DNA of 64,000 bases. Origin: Lithodes maja (lineage: Eukaryota; Arthropoda; Malacostraca; Decapoda; Lithodidae). Below, in pieces: positions 23,833 through 34,350 of the stretch. The position numbers and the translations under genes are program-made. Position 1 is the first letter of the stretch, and each line of letters begins with the position of its first letter. The stretch is from positions 124,001 to 188,000 of the forward strand of contig JBAKBP010000690.1 in assembly GCA_037953745.1 (NCBI GenBank), written 5' to 3'. The notes under the pieces were generated by a model. It was not told where the DNA came from and searched no databases. It worked only from the letters and a program-made list of their open reading frames with translations.

Positions 23833-24311
23833 CCCTCCAGCCCCGGTTATGTATTATATATATATTCCTCGAAACCCGGGTGTTTTGGCCGAAAAACGTC
23901 TAGGCTAGGCTACCGTATATTCGTTAATAAGACTGCTTCCCGCATTCCCGCGCATCCCCAAGCGTAGCTGTGTTATTTACCTGTAAAATGGCATTAAGTA
24001 GAGCTCTCTAAGTCAACTGGGTGAGCTGTGATGATGATTTCATTGGAGATAACTTTATGGCCAAACCAGCACTTTACACCACTTTTCGATACTGAACAAC
24101 AACATACAGGCACACAAGAACAAGCGACGCTCTCCTTCTTGTGGCCGGAGATGCGGAGCGTCGGTTCAGCCGGCTGTTGTTTACATGCGTCGGACCGACG
24201 CCTCGCACAGCAAGCTCACAGGCTGTGACGTCGTGGGTGCATATGAGGCCTTCCGGGTACCTGTTACATGCTTTTTTATGGGCGTACATGAGGGCATCCG
24301 GGAAGGAAGGG
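23833..24311. mobile_element. TTAA element 1: piggyBac-like MITE present only in copy 1
   Basis: Copy 2 (44376-44392) and module B (26867) both read TATTAATGTCTG. Copy 1 has 479 extra bp plus TTAA, inserted at that TTAA. The insert starts CCCTCCAGCC and ends GGAAGGAAGGG, so with the flanks it reads TTAACCCT...AGGGTTAA. CCC ends and a TTAA target are typical of the piggyBac superfamily. The right side has TTAATTAA, one TTAA more than expected. No transposase frame is evident. Confidence 0.82.
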
Positions 24312-24600
24312 TTAATTAATGTCTGTAATAATGTATGAATACAGTCATAATACTTTATGATGATATTAGAGGACTGTAGTTATAGCCTACAAGAGACACA
24401 CTTGAGGAAAAATTAATTTCAATTATAGGATCAAACACACAATGGGGGCCATGCCTGGCATACTCGCATATATCTCATTCCTAACAACTCCTAGTGATGC
24501 TCGGTGACTCCCAGTGACTCCTATCTAACTTCCAGTGATTCCTGTATTACTCCTATCGACTCGTATATTACAGTAATCCGAAATGTTCAACCTTTTAATA

Positions 24601-26162
24601 AAGGGTACTTCACACAGTCAGGAATGCGAGCTAGAATCACTAGGAGTAGCTGAAAATTCGGATTCCTGGGCCTATTTGCGGTGAAAATCGAGGACTCCTA
24701 GTGACTCTAGCGATATCCTAGTGATTCCTGTTAGACTCCCAGTGACTCCAAACTAGTCCCGGCCGATTGGCCCTGTCCGACAAAATGTTCACCGTGTTTA
24801 CGGTTCTCGCCGCGAATCGGACCATTCCCAGTGATCCCCAGTGATCCCCCAGTGACTCCCAGTCAGTCCTGGTGATTCTGGTGAAAACTGAAACTGAAAC
24901 CGAAACCTGTCCGCGAATCAGATACGAATCACCGAGAATAACCAGGACTTAATGGGAGTCACTGGGAATCTCCTGGGAGTCACTGGGAATGGTCCAATTT
25001 GTGGCGAGAACTTTAAGGGGTACTTCACACAGTCAGGAATGAGAGCTAGAATCACTAGGTGTAGCTGAAAATCGGATTCCTGGGCCTATTCGTGGTGAAA
25101 ATCGATGACTCCTAGTGACTCTAGCGATATCCTAGTGATTCCTGTTAGACTCCCAGTGACTCCAAACCACTCACGGGCGATGGGCCCTGTCCGACAAAAT
25201 GTTCACCGTGTTTAAAGTTTTCGCCACGAATCGAACCATTCCCAGTGACTCCCAGTTGATTCCCAGTGATACTCCAGTGATTCCCCAGTGACTCCTGGTG
25301 AGTCCTGGTGATTCTCGGTGATTCGTATCTGATTCGCGGACAGGTTTCGATTTCAGTTTCAGTTCTCACCAGAATCACCAGGACTCACTGGGAGTCACTG
25401 GGGAATCACTGGGGATCACTGGAAATCACTGGGAATGGTCCGATTCGCGGCGAGAACCTTAACCCACTGAGCCCCAGCTAGTTATTAATAAATGTACCAC
25501 CAGGACCAGCGGTTTTGAAAACAATTTTTTTTCCAGAAACAATAGCGAATGGGTTAGGAATGAAGGAAAAACCACGAAAAACCAATCAAAAAACTAAAAA
25601 AATGGTCCTACGGAGCCCCCGAAAACGGATTTTACAAGAGTAAAAAATTGAAGGCAATTTCCCCAAAAAAACATGTTTTTGCGCGCTCACGCGCACGCGG
25701 TTGGACTTTGAGAGTTTTCAACCATCGGCATGGGTGCGTGGGATACTTACACAGTTCCCATACAAATCTGAGCCCTCTAGGTGCCATAGGACCGGAGTAA
25801 TCGGGACCGGAGTGACACTGACGCAAACGCTGCGTCGCTGGGGTTTAGCGTTACATACATTGCTGACGCAAACGCTGCGTCGCTGGGTCTCAGTGGGTTA
25901 AACACGGTGAACATTTTGTCGGACAGGGCCAATCGGCCCGGACTGGTTTGGAGTCAACAGGAATCACTAGGATATCGCTAGAGTAACAACTCCTAACAAC
26001 TGCTAGTGATGCTCGGTGACTCCCAGTCTAACAGGAATCACTAGGATAAAGCTAGAGTCACAAGGCGTCATCGATTTTTCACCGCGAATAGGCCCAGGAA
26101 TCCGAATTTTCAGCTACTCCTAGTGATTCTAGCTCGCATTCCTGACTGTGTGAAGTACCCTT
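24601..26162. mobile_element. Inner foldback element with perfectly inverted ends
   Basis: It begins AAGGGTACTTCACACAGTC and ends with the exact inverse. TAATA flanks it on both sides (24596-24600 and 26163-26167) as a possible 5-bp target duplication. Long inverted segments include GGTTCTCGCCGCGAATCGGA (near 24801) versus its inverse near 25437. A second left-type arm starts at 25018, and TTAA element 2 is inserted inside it. The copy 2 equivalent is 44667-45783. Confidence 0.7.
25463..25897. mobile_element. TTAA element 2: 435-bp MITE present only in copy 1
   Basis: TTAA occurs at 25459-25462 and 25898-25901. The element starts CCCACTGAGCCCCAGC and ends GCTGGGTCTCAGTGGG; these are inverse over 16 bp with one mismatch. 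Copy 2 has the uninterrupted site CCTTAAACACGG at 45521-45532. Near the right end the word GACGCAAACGCTGCGTCGCT occurs twice and can fold back. The structure is that of a piggyBac-like non-autonomous element. Confidence 0.9.
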
Positions 26163-27600
26163 TAATAAATATATTATTCATATAAACCTGTAATACTTCT
26201 CACGTGAAAGTATAATATACAGTATACGGGTAACGTGTTAACTTTTCTTGATCAAACATTATAAATAGGCCTAGTTTTAACTTGGGTAAGTACAATTTCC
26301 CACAAGACATTGTATTCACCCAGTGATTGTGTGTAGAGAAGGAAATTACGGTAGTTGAGGTAATTAAATAATGTGAACAATGTATGGTCAATGTTACAAT
26401 ACACTACTTGTAGTCAACAAGTTCTGCAACTCCCCTTACCTAACATAACGAGAGTGGTGGAGACGTGTTTGTATGTGTTTTGAAATGTCAAGTTCGTTTG
26501 GTCGTGGAGAGTGGAGTTTGGATTACTACTTCGAGGGGCGTTGTAGTCGCCGGGGTAAACTTGGAGCCAGCGTAATCATGGCTTGGTTGTTTAGGGGCCG
26601 TTGTAGGGGCCAGTTAATACTCTAGAAGTTTTGCAACTCCCCTGACCTAACTTAAGCAAACTAACACAACCTATAAGACTTAGTGTTACCTATAATAGGT
26701 AATCGTATGAAATATTACAGAACTCGGCAACGAATGAAAAGAAGAAGGTGGGAACGATAAACTATTCACTATTTAGACAATAGTTTAAATATATTTGTTT
26801 CTTAAAGTATAGTAAGCATTGATATTATGACCTTACGGTACATAATAATACAGACTTATCGTATTATATTAATGTCTGTAATGATGTATGAATACAGTCA
26901 TTGTACTTAATGATGATATTAGAGGACTGTAGTTGTTGTTGTTGTTGCTGTTCCCCAGGCTGCCTGGCCGAACAGCCCCAAGGCCCCGAGCAAGACCAAG
27001 GCCATAATCGAGTGCCCCCACAGAACCCTACCTGCCTACCACAATAAAACCTGGGTGACCGAAGCCACTCCATGGCAGGGAGCTAAGGAGGGTGCGGAAA
27101 CGCCCGGGAAACCAAAGCCCCACCCAGGGCCCTGTGCCTCTCAGCAATTATGAAGAGAAAGTTGAGGGGCAAAGGAAAAATGTGACGCTTTGGCTACCAA
27201 TCTTGGTAGATTGGGAGGTCAATCCATGGAAAAGACGCCATCACTTGAGATTTAGAAAATATAAAAGTAAAAGGAACAGTCAGATAAAGCTATGGGTATG
27301 GCAGAGATCGCTCAGTTCTCACTCTGATAGACCAGCCCATCACCACATGACTAGAACCCAATCCTCTCAGCATCAGCTAGGAAAGGCCCTAGAAAGCCGC
27401 CTTTGGCAGGGGGGATAGCTCCCCTATTTCAACCCCTTTCGGGGTTGGGCACCCGCCAGAGGACTGTAGTTATAGCCTAAAAGAGATATACTTGAGGAAA
27501 AATTAATTTCAATTATAGGGTCAAACACAAAATGCACACAATCTCATTCCCAGTGATTCCTATATTACTCCTATCGACTCGTATATTACAGTAATCCGAA
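26163..27600 (+). repeat. Module B, paralogous to module A
   Basis: A direct-repeat partner of 22380-24600. It lacks the Jockey-B insertion and TTAA element 1 but is interrupted by the retroposon at 26935-27457. Confidence 0.82.
26935..27457 (-). mobile_element. 523-bp (CAA)n-tailed retroposon with 14-bp target duplication (copy 1)
   Basis: AGAGGACTGTAGTT flanks the element on both sides (26921-26934 and 27458-27471) and occurs once, uninterrupted, in module A near 24370. In minus sense the element starts GGCGGGTGCCCAACCCCGAA, has a strong hairpin (AACCCCGAAAGGGGTT), and ends in (CAA)n. A target duplication of this length plus a short-repeat tail indicates copying by LINE-type target-primed reverse transcription. 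Its middle resembles the 5' leader of the RTE-like element at 53460-53750 in the same sense. No long ORF is present. Confidence 0.85.
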
Positions 27601-27825
27601 ATTTTCAATTTTTCAATAACTCTCACTTCATTCCTGGTTTTATCCAGGTGATTCCCAGTGATTCCCAGTGACTCCCAGTGATTTGCAGGTACACTCCCAC
27701 TGGTTCCTACGGTGATGTGAGTCTACGGGGAATTGCAGACTTTCGCGGTGTATTCCCAGGAATCACCAGGAAGCATTACTCCTAGTGATTCTAGCTCGCA
27801 TTCCTGACTGTGTGAAGTAACCCTT
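27472..27825. other. Continuation of module B and right end of the outer foldback element
   Basis: AGTGATTCCC-type words at 27650-27690 and the right-type end GACTGTGTGAAGTAACCCTT close the foldback complex at 27825. No gene is present. Confidence 0.6.
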
Positions 27826-27835
27826 AGAGGGGATA

Positions 27836-27950
27836 TGATTATATATTATGTATAGAGGTGTTCAAGTGGGTTAGTGGGATTAATAAAGGGAACATGAAAG
27901 ATGTACTAAAGCTCAGTGATTGCGAAAGAACTCGAACAAATAAGAACATA
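27836..27950 (+). pseudogene. CR1-B C-terminal fragment, plus orientation
   Basis: The nucleotide sequence (GGTGTTCAAGTGGGTTAGTGG, CTAAAGCTCAGTGATTG) matches the inverse of the CR1-B coding region at 30100-30180. It is head-to-head with the minus-strand CR1-B 3' UTR pieces that follow. Confidence 0.65.
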
Positions 27951-28435
27951 AGAAAATGGGAGTCTGCAGAAATCCGATTGGCACACACAAGGCAGATCCC
28001 TCTTACACTCAACCCCTATTACAAGGCCTAATTATAAGCCCAGCTCACTAATACCATGTGGGCTGACCTCACCAAAACGGTCAGAGGTTAGACAATGGGG
28101 GTCTGCAGAGCGCCGATTGGCCCACACCCGGCAGATTCCCCTCACACCCAACCCATCTCGTCCATATGCCTATCTATTTTTTTCTTAAGCTCTCTATCGT
28201 TCTCAAGAACATAAGAAAATGTGAGTCTGCAGAAAGTCGATTGCCTCACACAAGGCATATCCCTGTCACACCCAACCCCAACTACAACGCCTAATTATAG
28301 GCCAAGCTCAATAATACCATGAGAACCGACCTCACCAAAACGGTCAGAGATCAGACAATGGGGGTTTGCAGAGCGCGGATTGGCCCATAACCCGCAGATC
28401 CCCCTCACACCCAACCCCTCTCGTCCAGCTATATA
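27951..28435 (-). repeat. Two tandem CR1-B 3' UTR fragments (minus sense)
   Basis: Two diverged copies (27951-28204 and 28205-28435), each beginning AAGAACATAAGAAAATG and containing GACCTCACCAAAACGGTCAGAG. The third, attached to coding sequence, is at 29697-29960. They are 5'-truncated CR1 insertions that retain only the 3' end. Confidence 0.8.
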
Positions 28436-28444
28436 CTAGCTATA

Positions 28445-28600
28445 TACTAATCTGATCAATGCATAAGGTGTTGATTTTCGGTGTGAGCGTCATGGGTTCG
28501 AATCCACGGACTGCCACATGTGTTTGTAATATTTCATTAATCGATTTTAGGAGTAGAGTTGGTTGTTGGATAGAACATAATAATAGCGTATGAGTTGAGA
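28445..28600 (+). repeat. tRNA-like SINE fragment
   Basis: GGGTTCGAATCC at 28494-28505 is a perfect tRNA B-box/T-loop sequence, preceded by tRNA-like GTGTTGATTTTCGGTGTGAG. The acceptor ends do not pair, so it is not a functional tRNA. The downstream ~65 bp (TTTCATTAATCGATTTTAGG ...) recurs at 53752-53815 without the tRNA-like head, as expected of a SINE body. The copy 2 equivalent is 48065-48220. Confidence 0.45.
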
Positions 28601-28790
28601 AATCGCTACATTTATGTTATACAACAGAACATAATGTATCTACTATTCACATATTATTCTCTCTGTCTCTCTCTCTTTCGGGAGTATTTGATAGCCATAT
28701 GAAACTGATTTCATATCGCTTATAATTTTCAAATGTATATTTTCTAACTTCAAATTATATATAATACGCCAAATATAGACTTTTCGAAAG

Positions 28791-29047
<257 letters not shown>

Positions 29048-29099
29048 TAAGAAACCTTGGAAAACATAGAAACCCTTCCTTCCTCCTATTTCGGGATTT

Positions 29100-29490
29100 G
29101 GGAAATCTTGTTGGGTATAAGCCGCTTATTGTCAATGTGAGGGCTGGTATTGTAATTCACACGTACATGTCAATCTCTGAAGTATGTCTTGATCCCACTA
29201 TAGCACTTGGTAGCCTATTCCACATATCTACAACTCTGTTACCAAATCAATATTTGCCTATATCTTTTCTGAAACGAAATTTATCTATTTTGGAACAATT
29301 TATTCCCTTTATTAATCCCACTAACCCACTTGAACACCTCTATATGTAATATATAATTATAATTATCCCCTCTAAGTCTGCGTCTCTCTAACGAATGTAA
29401 GCCTAATGTCTTCAACCTATATTTATATGGAAGATTTGAAAGATATATATTATTATGGATCATTGTTGTCATTCTACGTTGTACTGTCTC
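29100..29490 (-). pseudogene. CR1-B reverse transcriptase C-terminal fragment
   Basis: In minus sense: QRRMTTMIHNNIYLSNLPYK, then LGLHSLERRRLRGDN and VFKWVSGINKG, which align with the CR1-B C-terminal region (VQRRMTKIIHIIRNLPYE ... LLERRRVRGDMIEVFKWVSRINK). It has several insertions and stops. Confidence 0.78.
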
Positions 29491-29696
29491 GTATAATTTC
29501 TTCGTATATCTGATTTAATTTGTGTTTATGATAAAATATATCAGATCTTAAATACATGACATAAACCTCGGATAAGCTATTCATCATTTCATCTGAAGAT
29601 GGGGAACTTAAATTATGTTATTGTTAGGTGTATTTGTATTGTTTTGATCGTGAATTCATCTACCTATTAGCTCTCTCTCTCTCTCTTATATATATA

Positions 29697-30845
29697 AGAA
29701 GAACATAAGAAAATGGGAGTCTGCAGAAATCCGATTGGCCCAAACATGGCAGATCCCTCTCACAACTAACCCTAATTATTAGGCCTTATAAGCTGGGCTT
29801 ATATAGTCCACCTCACTAACACCATTAGGACTGACCTCACCGAAACGGTTAGAGGTCAGGACACGGGGTCTACAGAGCGTCGATTGGCCCACACCTGACA
29901 CATCCCCCTCACACCCAACCCACCTCGTCCATATGCCCATCTAATTTTATCTTAAAGCTCTCAATCGTTCTTGATCCCACTATAGCATTCAGTGGCCTAT
30001 TCCACCTATCTACAACTCTGTTACCAAACCAATATTTGCCTATATCCTTTCTGAAACGAAAAGTATCTAATTTGAAACCATTTGTTCGAGTTATTTCGCT
30101 ATCACTGAGCTTTAGTACATTTTTCATGTCCCGTTTATTAATCCTACTAACCCACTTGAACACCTCTATCATGTCCCCTCTAACTCTGCGTCTCTCTAAC
30201 AAAATGTAAGCCTAATTTCTTCAACCTTTCTTCATACAGAAGATTTCTAATAATATGGATAATTTTTGTCATTCTACGTTGTACTCTCTCCAATGAATCT
30301 ATGTCCATTCTGTAAAAAGGACACCAAAAATGAACAGCATAATCGGTATGGGGTCTCACTAATGACAAGTAAAATTTTAAGATAACATCAGCAGTTCTGT
30401 TACTCACACTCCTAGAGATGAACCCGAGAATCCTGTTTGCCTAGTTACGAATGCTTATACACTGTTTTCTAGGCTTCATATCATTGCTAACAAACACACC
30501 TTGATCTTTCTCACAATCTGAGTTTTTTAATTCCATATCAGCTAGTTTATATTTAACATGTGTATGTATCCTCCCTATCTTTAATACCTTGCATTTGTCA
30601 ATGTTAAACTGCATCTGCTAATTTACTGACCATTCGTGTAAGGTATCTACAGTAGATCCCTTTGGAGGCACTCTATATCTCTATCTGAATAAATGTTTCT
30701 CCCCATTTTGGTATCGTCTGCAAATTTACTTATCCTACTGGTTACACCTAAATGAAGGTCATTTATGTATATAACAAACAACAGAGGGCCTATTACAGAT
30801 CCCTGGGGGACACCACTTTGACTGCTCCCTATTCTGACTTGGTAC
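29697..30845 (-). pseudogene. CR1-B element: RT motif B to C-terminus plus 3' UTR (copy 1)
   Basis: In minus sense it starts at GVPQGSVIGPLLFVIYINDL (about 30820), passes FADDTKMG, FNIDKCKVLKIGR, a stop near 30445, and VQRRMTKIIHIIRN to the C-terminal WFGNRVVDRWN, then a 3' UTR ending AAGAACATAAG. An extra A near 30203 breaks the frame here but not in copy 2. Its 5' end abuts the gypsy LTR at 30846 (flank GGTAC), showing that the LTR element landed in this CR1-B. Confidence 0.88.
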
Positions 30846-32550
30846 TGTGACGCCTCCCGGCGTTAGCAGAATGGTTGCGTGGGGCATTGCAGCTCGCTAG
30901 CGCTCGCCAGGATGGGGGGATAGGCTACAGTTGTCCTAGAATGATCTGCTTTATTTCATTAGTGTTGTGTTGCCACAGACAGTTTAGAAGTGCTCTTTGT
31001 TTTGGTCTGTGGCCGCGCTTTATATTTTATATTCGCTATAATATAAATGTTGCTTGTGTGGGAGGCGAGCGAGAGAGTGTGAAGAAGTATACCCAGCAGC
31101 TTGGTGAGCTATGACACGGCTTGCTTGGGCGCTGACGGCGTTGGCGGCCGGGTGGTCAACTAGTCCCTTCCCGTCGCTGCCTCGTGTTTTTTACCAGCTC
31201 AGAGCTTGCCTGACACGCGTATCGCCTACATCCTTTGCAATTCTGTCCCCCATACTCGCTACTTTGCATACTATTTCTCTCTCTTGACATCTCCTTTCTC
31301 ATTCTCTAATCTTTATTAAACTCAACATCCCTTCTGGTTTCAGCATAGACGTTCACCGTCGACCAGTCGTATTGTACGCGAAGCTCTCAGATATTTCCAT
31401 GTATTAGGTTAAGGAGGTATTATGCTTTATTGAGGTTTAGAGAGACGGACTTTTCCGTATGTGTCCTCTCTCGGGAAGGTTGTAGACCGGTATATGTCTC
31501 CCTTGCAAGGTGCTGAGTGATTCTTCTTGGTTATCTAAAGCTAGACTAGGGGTAAGGTTACTGTGTCGTTGTCTCCGATGTGTGCAGTGTTAGCTAAGCT
31601 CTGCACGACATCGACAGGTACTGTGGGAGCCTAAGTTGTCTTCGGGTTGGTTTACTTTGCGAGCACAGCGCTGTGGTGTGAGAGGGCCATAGCCTATCCC
31701 TCACAACATAGTGCTGCCTCTTTGTGTTGACTTCTGAGGGATCACCAGGATAGAGCTAGGTACTAGAGACCTAGATTTATCAAGAGAGCATCCCCGTCAT
31801 ATAACGTAATCTTCATTATACCACCCTTGGACAACGTTAGGCTACGAGCCGCATGCTCGCCCATTGTTGCCCTGCCTTGATACCCCAGCTAGACTTTATT
31901 AACTCAGCAGACACTGGTTAGAGATAAGCCCCATTATTATATGTATGCAGCATTATTATTCACTGCACTTTTGAGCCGAGGTTGTTGTTGAGGTGCACAA
32001 CCCGAGTAGGCTGTTGCGTTGTGTCACAAAGCATTTCTTTAGTTGTCGAGCATTACTACCTTTGCGCAGTCTTTATTATTCGCCTGCCTATTATTACTAT
32101 ATGTCCTAACATTTATTGTGACCCGTATTCTGCATTATAATTGTTCAAGATTCTTTACGAACATCTTCCCAGCATCAGACTTATTTCAGAAGTTTCCAGA
32201 TGATGTTGCAGGACTAGCATTGCACTTTCTTTAATACAGGAGTGCCAGTTATTTGAGTATCTACCGTAACGTTAATTAATCACGTTAACTATATTTTCTT
32301 TGTGTAACATAATCGAGTAATCTTTTACTGTTTGAGAATAGGCTGTTTCATTGAGCGTCAGCCTAGTGTGTGTGCACCAGTTACCGAGTCATAGGATACC
32401 TCGTTGTCCAGGCACGGCTCAGGGCGGTAATGGTGTTTTGTTTTCCAGTGTTTAAGGCAGGGGTTGGATCTAGTGTTACGGTTGTTGCTTTTTGCCATTA
32501 TCTAGTCCAATGTTGAAAGCCCTGTGTCTTTGAGAACCTGGATCGTAACA
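30846..32550 (+). repeat. 5' LTR of the gypsy element, 1705 bp
   Basis: Starts TGTGACG and ends CGTAACA, an imperfect inverted terminus of TG...CA type. A TATA-like stretch (CTATAATATAAATG) lies at about 31034-31047 and could be the promoter. The LTR end is followed at once by a primer-binding-like sequence. Confidence 0.82.
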
Positions 32551-32552
32551 AA

Positions 32553-32570
32553 TGGCGACCTAGCTCAGGT
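32553..32570 (+). promoter_or_regulatory. Probable tRNA primer-binding site
   Basis: TGGCGACCTAGCTCAGG lies 2 bp downstream of the LTR and starts with TGG, complementary to the CCA end of a tRNA, as expected for minus-strand priming. The tRNA species was not identified. Confidence 0.6.
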
Positions 32571-32767
32571 TCTTGTGAACTAAGAGATAATTGCAGGATT
32601 GTTGTGGTCATTTGTTTTATTAAGGAATATAGTGGGCACGTTATAATTTTGTTGGCAAAGTAGTATAGCACTTGAGAGTCTTCAGACATTTTTGGCAAGT
32701 GAATAGTGCTACATAGGAGCTTGGGTACTTCTTTTTTTTATAAACGTGAGAATTTTTGTTGGACACC

Positions 32768-34350
32768 ATGGGAGACGAATCAGATCATACTGAGGGTTCA
32801 GGGAATGATGCAGGCTCTGATGGGCAGATGCCAGGGGGGTTAGTAACTAGTGAGGAGGCCGCAAAGAAGTTTTTGGAGGTGCCTATAACAGCTGATCGAC
32901 TAGAGGGAATTAGCAAGTATGGTCTACAGTGTTTGGCTCCCCTCATGGGGCTTAAGGTGGCTCATGGCATCAAGAAGAACGATTTGAGGGATTGCGTACT
33001 GGGGGCGGCTAGTGAGGTCCAGGGTGGAGAGGGTGCTCGGGGACTTCTGCTCGAGCCCCCCCTCCACTCTACTCCCATCGGGACCTCTAGGATGCCGGAG
33101 TTTAGTACGTTCCCGCAGGCCGATAGCCGCTGGCAGTGTGGTTTAGGATCGCTGGGTGGGCCTCCAATAGTTGCACCTCCTCCTCAAAGTTTCACTACAG
33201 AAATTCTCTTCCAGCTTGAGATGGCTAAGATGCAGGCTGAGCGTGAAGAACGTCTCGAACTCGCTAAGATAGAGGCTAAGTGACAGGCTGATCTCGAACT
33301 CGCGAGAATAAAAGCCCAGTCGGAGGCTGAGTCTACCAGGTACCGTGCAGATATCGATCTTGAGAAGACTCGGGTGGAAACGACAGGGCAACGTCTCGGT
33401 GGTGGAAATTGTGGGCATGATCAGTCTTTGTCGCACCTGTTGAAGCTAGTCCCTGTATTTGATGAGTCGGGTGTCACCGAATTTTTCATGAGATTCGAGA
33501 AGAAGTACCAGGAACACCAGTAGCCTGGGGAGAAGTGGGCAGCCCTTGTTTCCTCTAGACTTGTGGGCAAGGGACTCAGGGCTTATGATGCATTGCCTAT
33601 AGAGTCGTGTATTATCTATGAGGAACTCAAGGAGGCTGTCCTGAGAGCATACGAACTACAACCAGAGACGTACAGGTTGAAGTTCCGGGGTGTTACCAAG
33701 GGTCGGGAGAGCACCTTTTTGGAACATGCCCGGGAGCTGTCCGATGCTTTTGGGAATTGGCTGAGGTCGGGGAAAGCTACTACGTTTGACAACATTAAAC
33801 AGTTGGTGCTTTTAGAGCAGTTTTTCAAATGCACGGGCGGCAACCTGACGTTAAACCTGAAAGAAAAGCAACCAAAAACTCTACAGGAGGCAGCTGAGAT
33901 GGCTGACCTCCGGCTATCACTAATTCGTGGGTGCGGATCTGCCCAGCGTAGTGAGGCAGGTAACAAGGGGCGTGATGCCCCACCCCCCCGAGTTAGTGAT
34001 ATACCTTATGCAAACAAGTACAAGAGCCATGATACCAAGACTGACCACAAGACTAGCACTGTCCCGTTTAAGAAGGGGCCGGGCCCTTCCCAGTACCAAG
34101 GGAAGCCCAAAGGGGAGTTGGAGTGTTATCATTGTCATAAAAAGGGGCACTTTGCAAGAGTCTGTCCTAGCAAACCACCTACAGCAGCTGTGTCTTTGGC
34201 CTGCAACATTGGTGTGTCTCCGAAGTCGTCTGAGTTTGCCCGGGGCAGTTCGTCAGAGGCTGAGGCACAGCCAATGCAGAAGCACCTGGGAGGCTCGAAC
34301 CCTGCTCAGGATTTTTTTTGCGACCATAGAGGGCGGGGTTGCGTGATGTG
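32768..34350 (+). pseudogene. gag region of the gypsy element
   Basis: The first ATG (32768, context CACCATGGG) opens MGDESDHTEGSGNDAGSDG. An acidic N-terminus is followed by a Glu/Lys-rich coiled-coil-like stretch (33210-33380), a capsid-like segment (LKEAVLRAYELQPETYRLKF, about 33625-33685) and one zinc knuckle CYHCHKKGHFARVC (34124-34165). Capsid and nucleocapsid parts package element RNA. In-frame stops at 33281-33283 and 33521-33523 split the region. Confidence 0.85.

Larger units (their letters stand above)
22380..24600 (+). repeat. Module A, paralogous to 26163-27600
   Basis: The sequence from ATTAATAAATATATTATTC through GGTAATCGTATGAAATATTA to ACTTGAGGAAAAATTAATTT is found again at 26163-27510 in the same orientation. 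Module A carries the Jockey-B insertion and TTAA element 1; module B lacks both but carries a retroposon. Each module therefore gives the empty site for the other's insertions. Confidence 0.85.
21744..27825. mobile_element. Nested foldback-type elements with AGGGTACTTCACACAGTC termini
   Basis: Left-type ends AGGGTACTTCACACAGTC occur at 21744, 24602 and 25018 (the last reads GGGGTACTTC). Inverse ends GACTGTGTGAAGTACCCTT occur at 26144-26162 and, with one extra base, at 27825. The arms are built of irregular repeats of AGTGATTCCC/AGTGACTCCC and are mutual inverses over long stretches. The outer pair (21744, 27825) encloses the inner element (24601-26162). No transposase is present. This is a foldback or long-TIR non-autonomous family of unknown superfamily. 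Confidence 0.65.

Noticed and set aside
28480..28520. A functional tRNA gene
   Set aside because: Only the T-arm/B-box is tRNA-like; the acceptor stem does not pair and no A-box is convincing.
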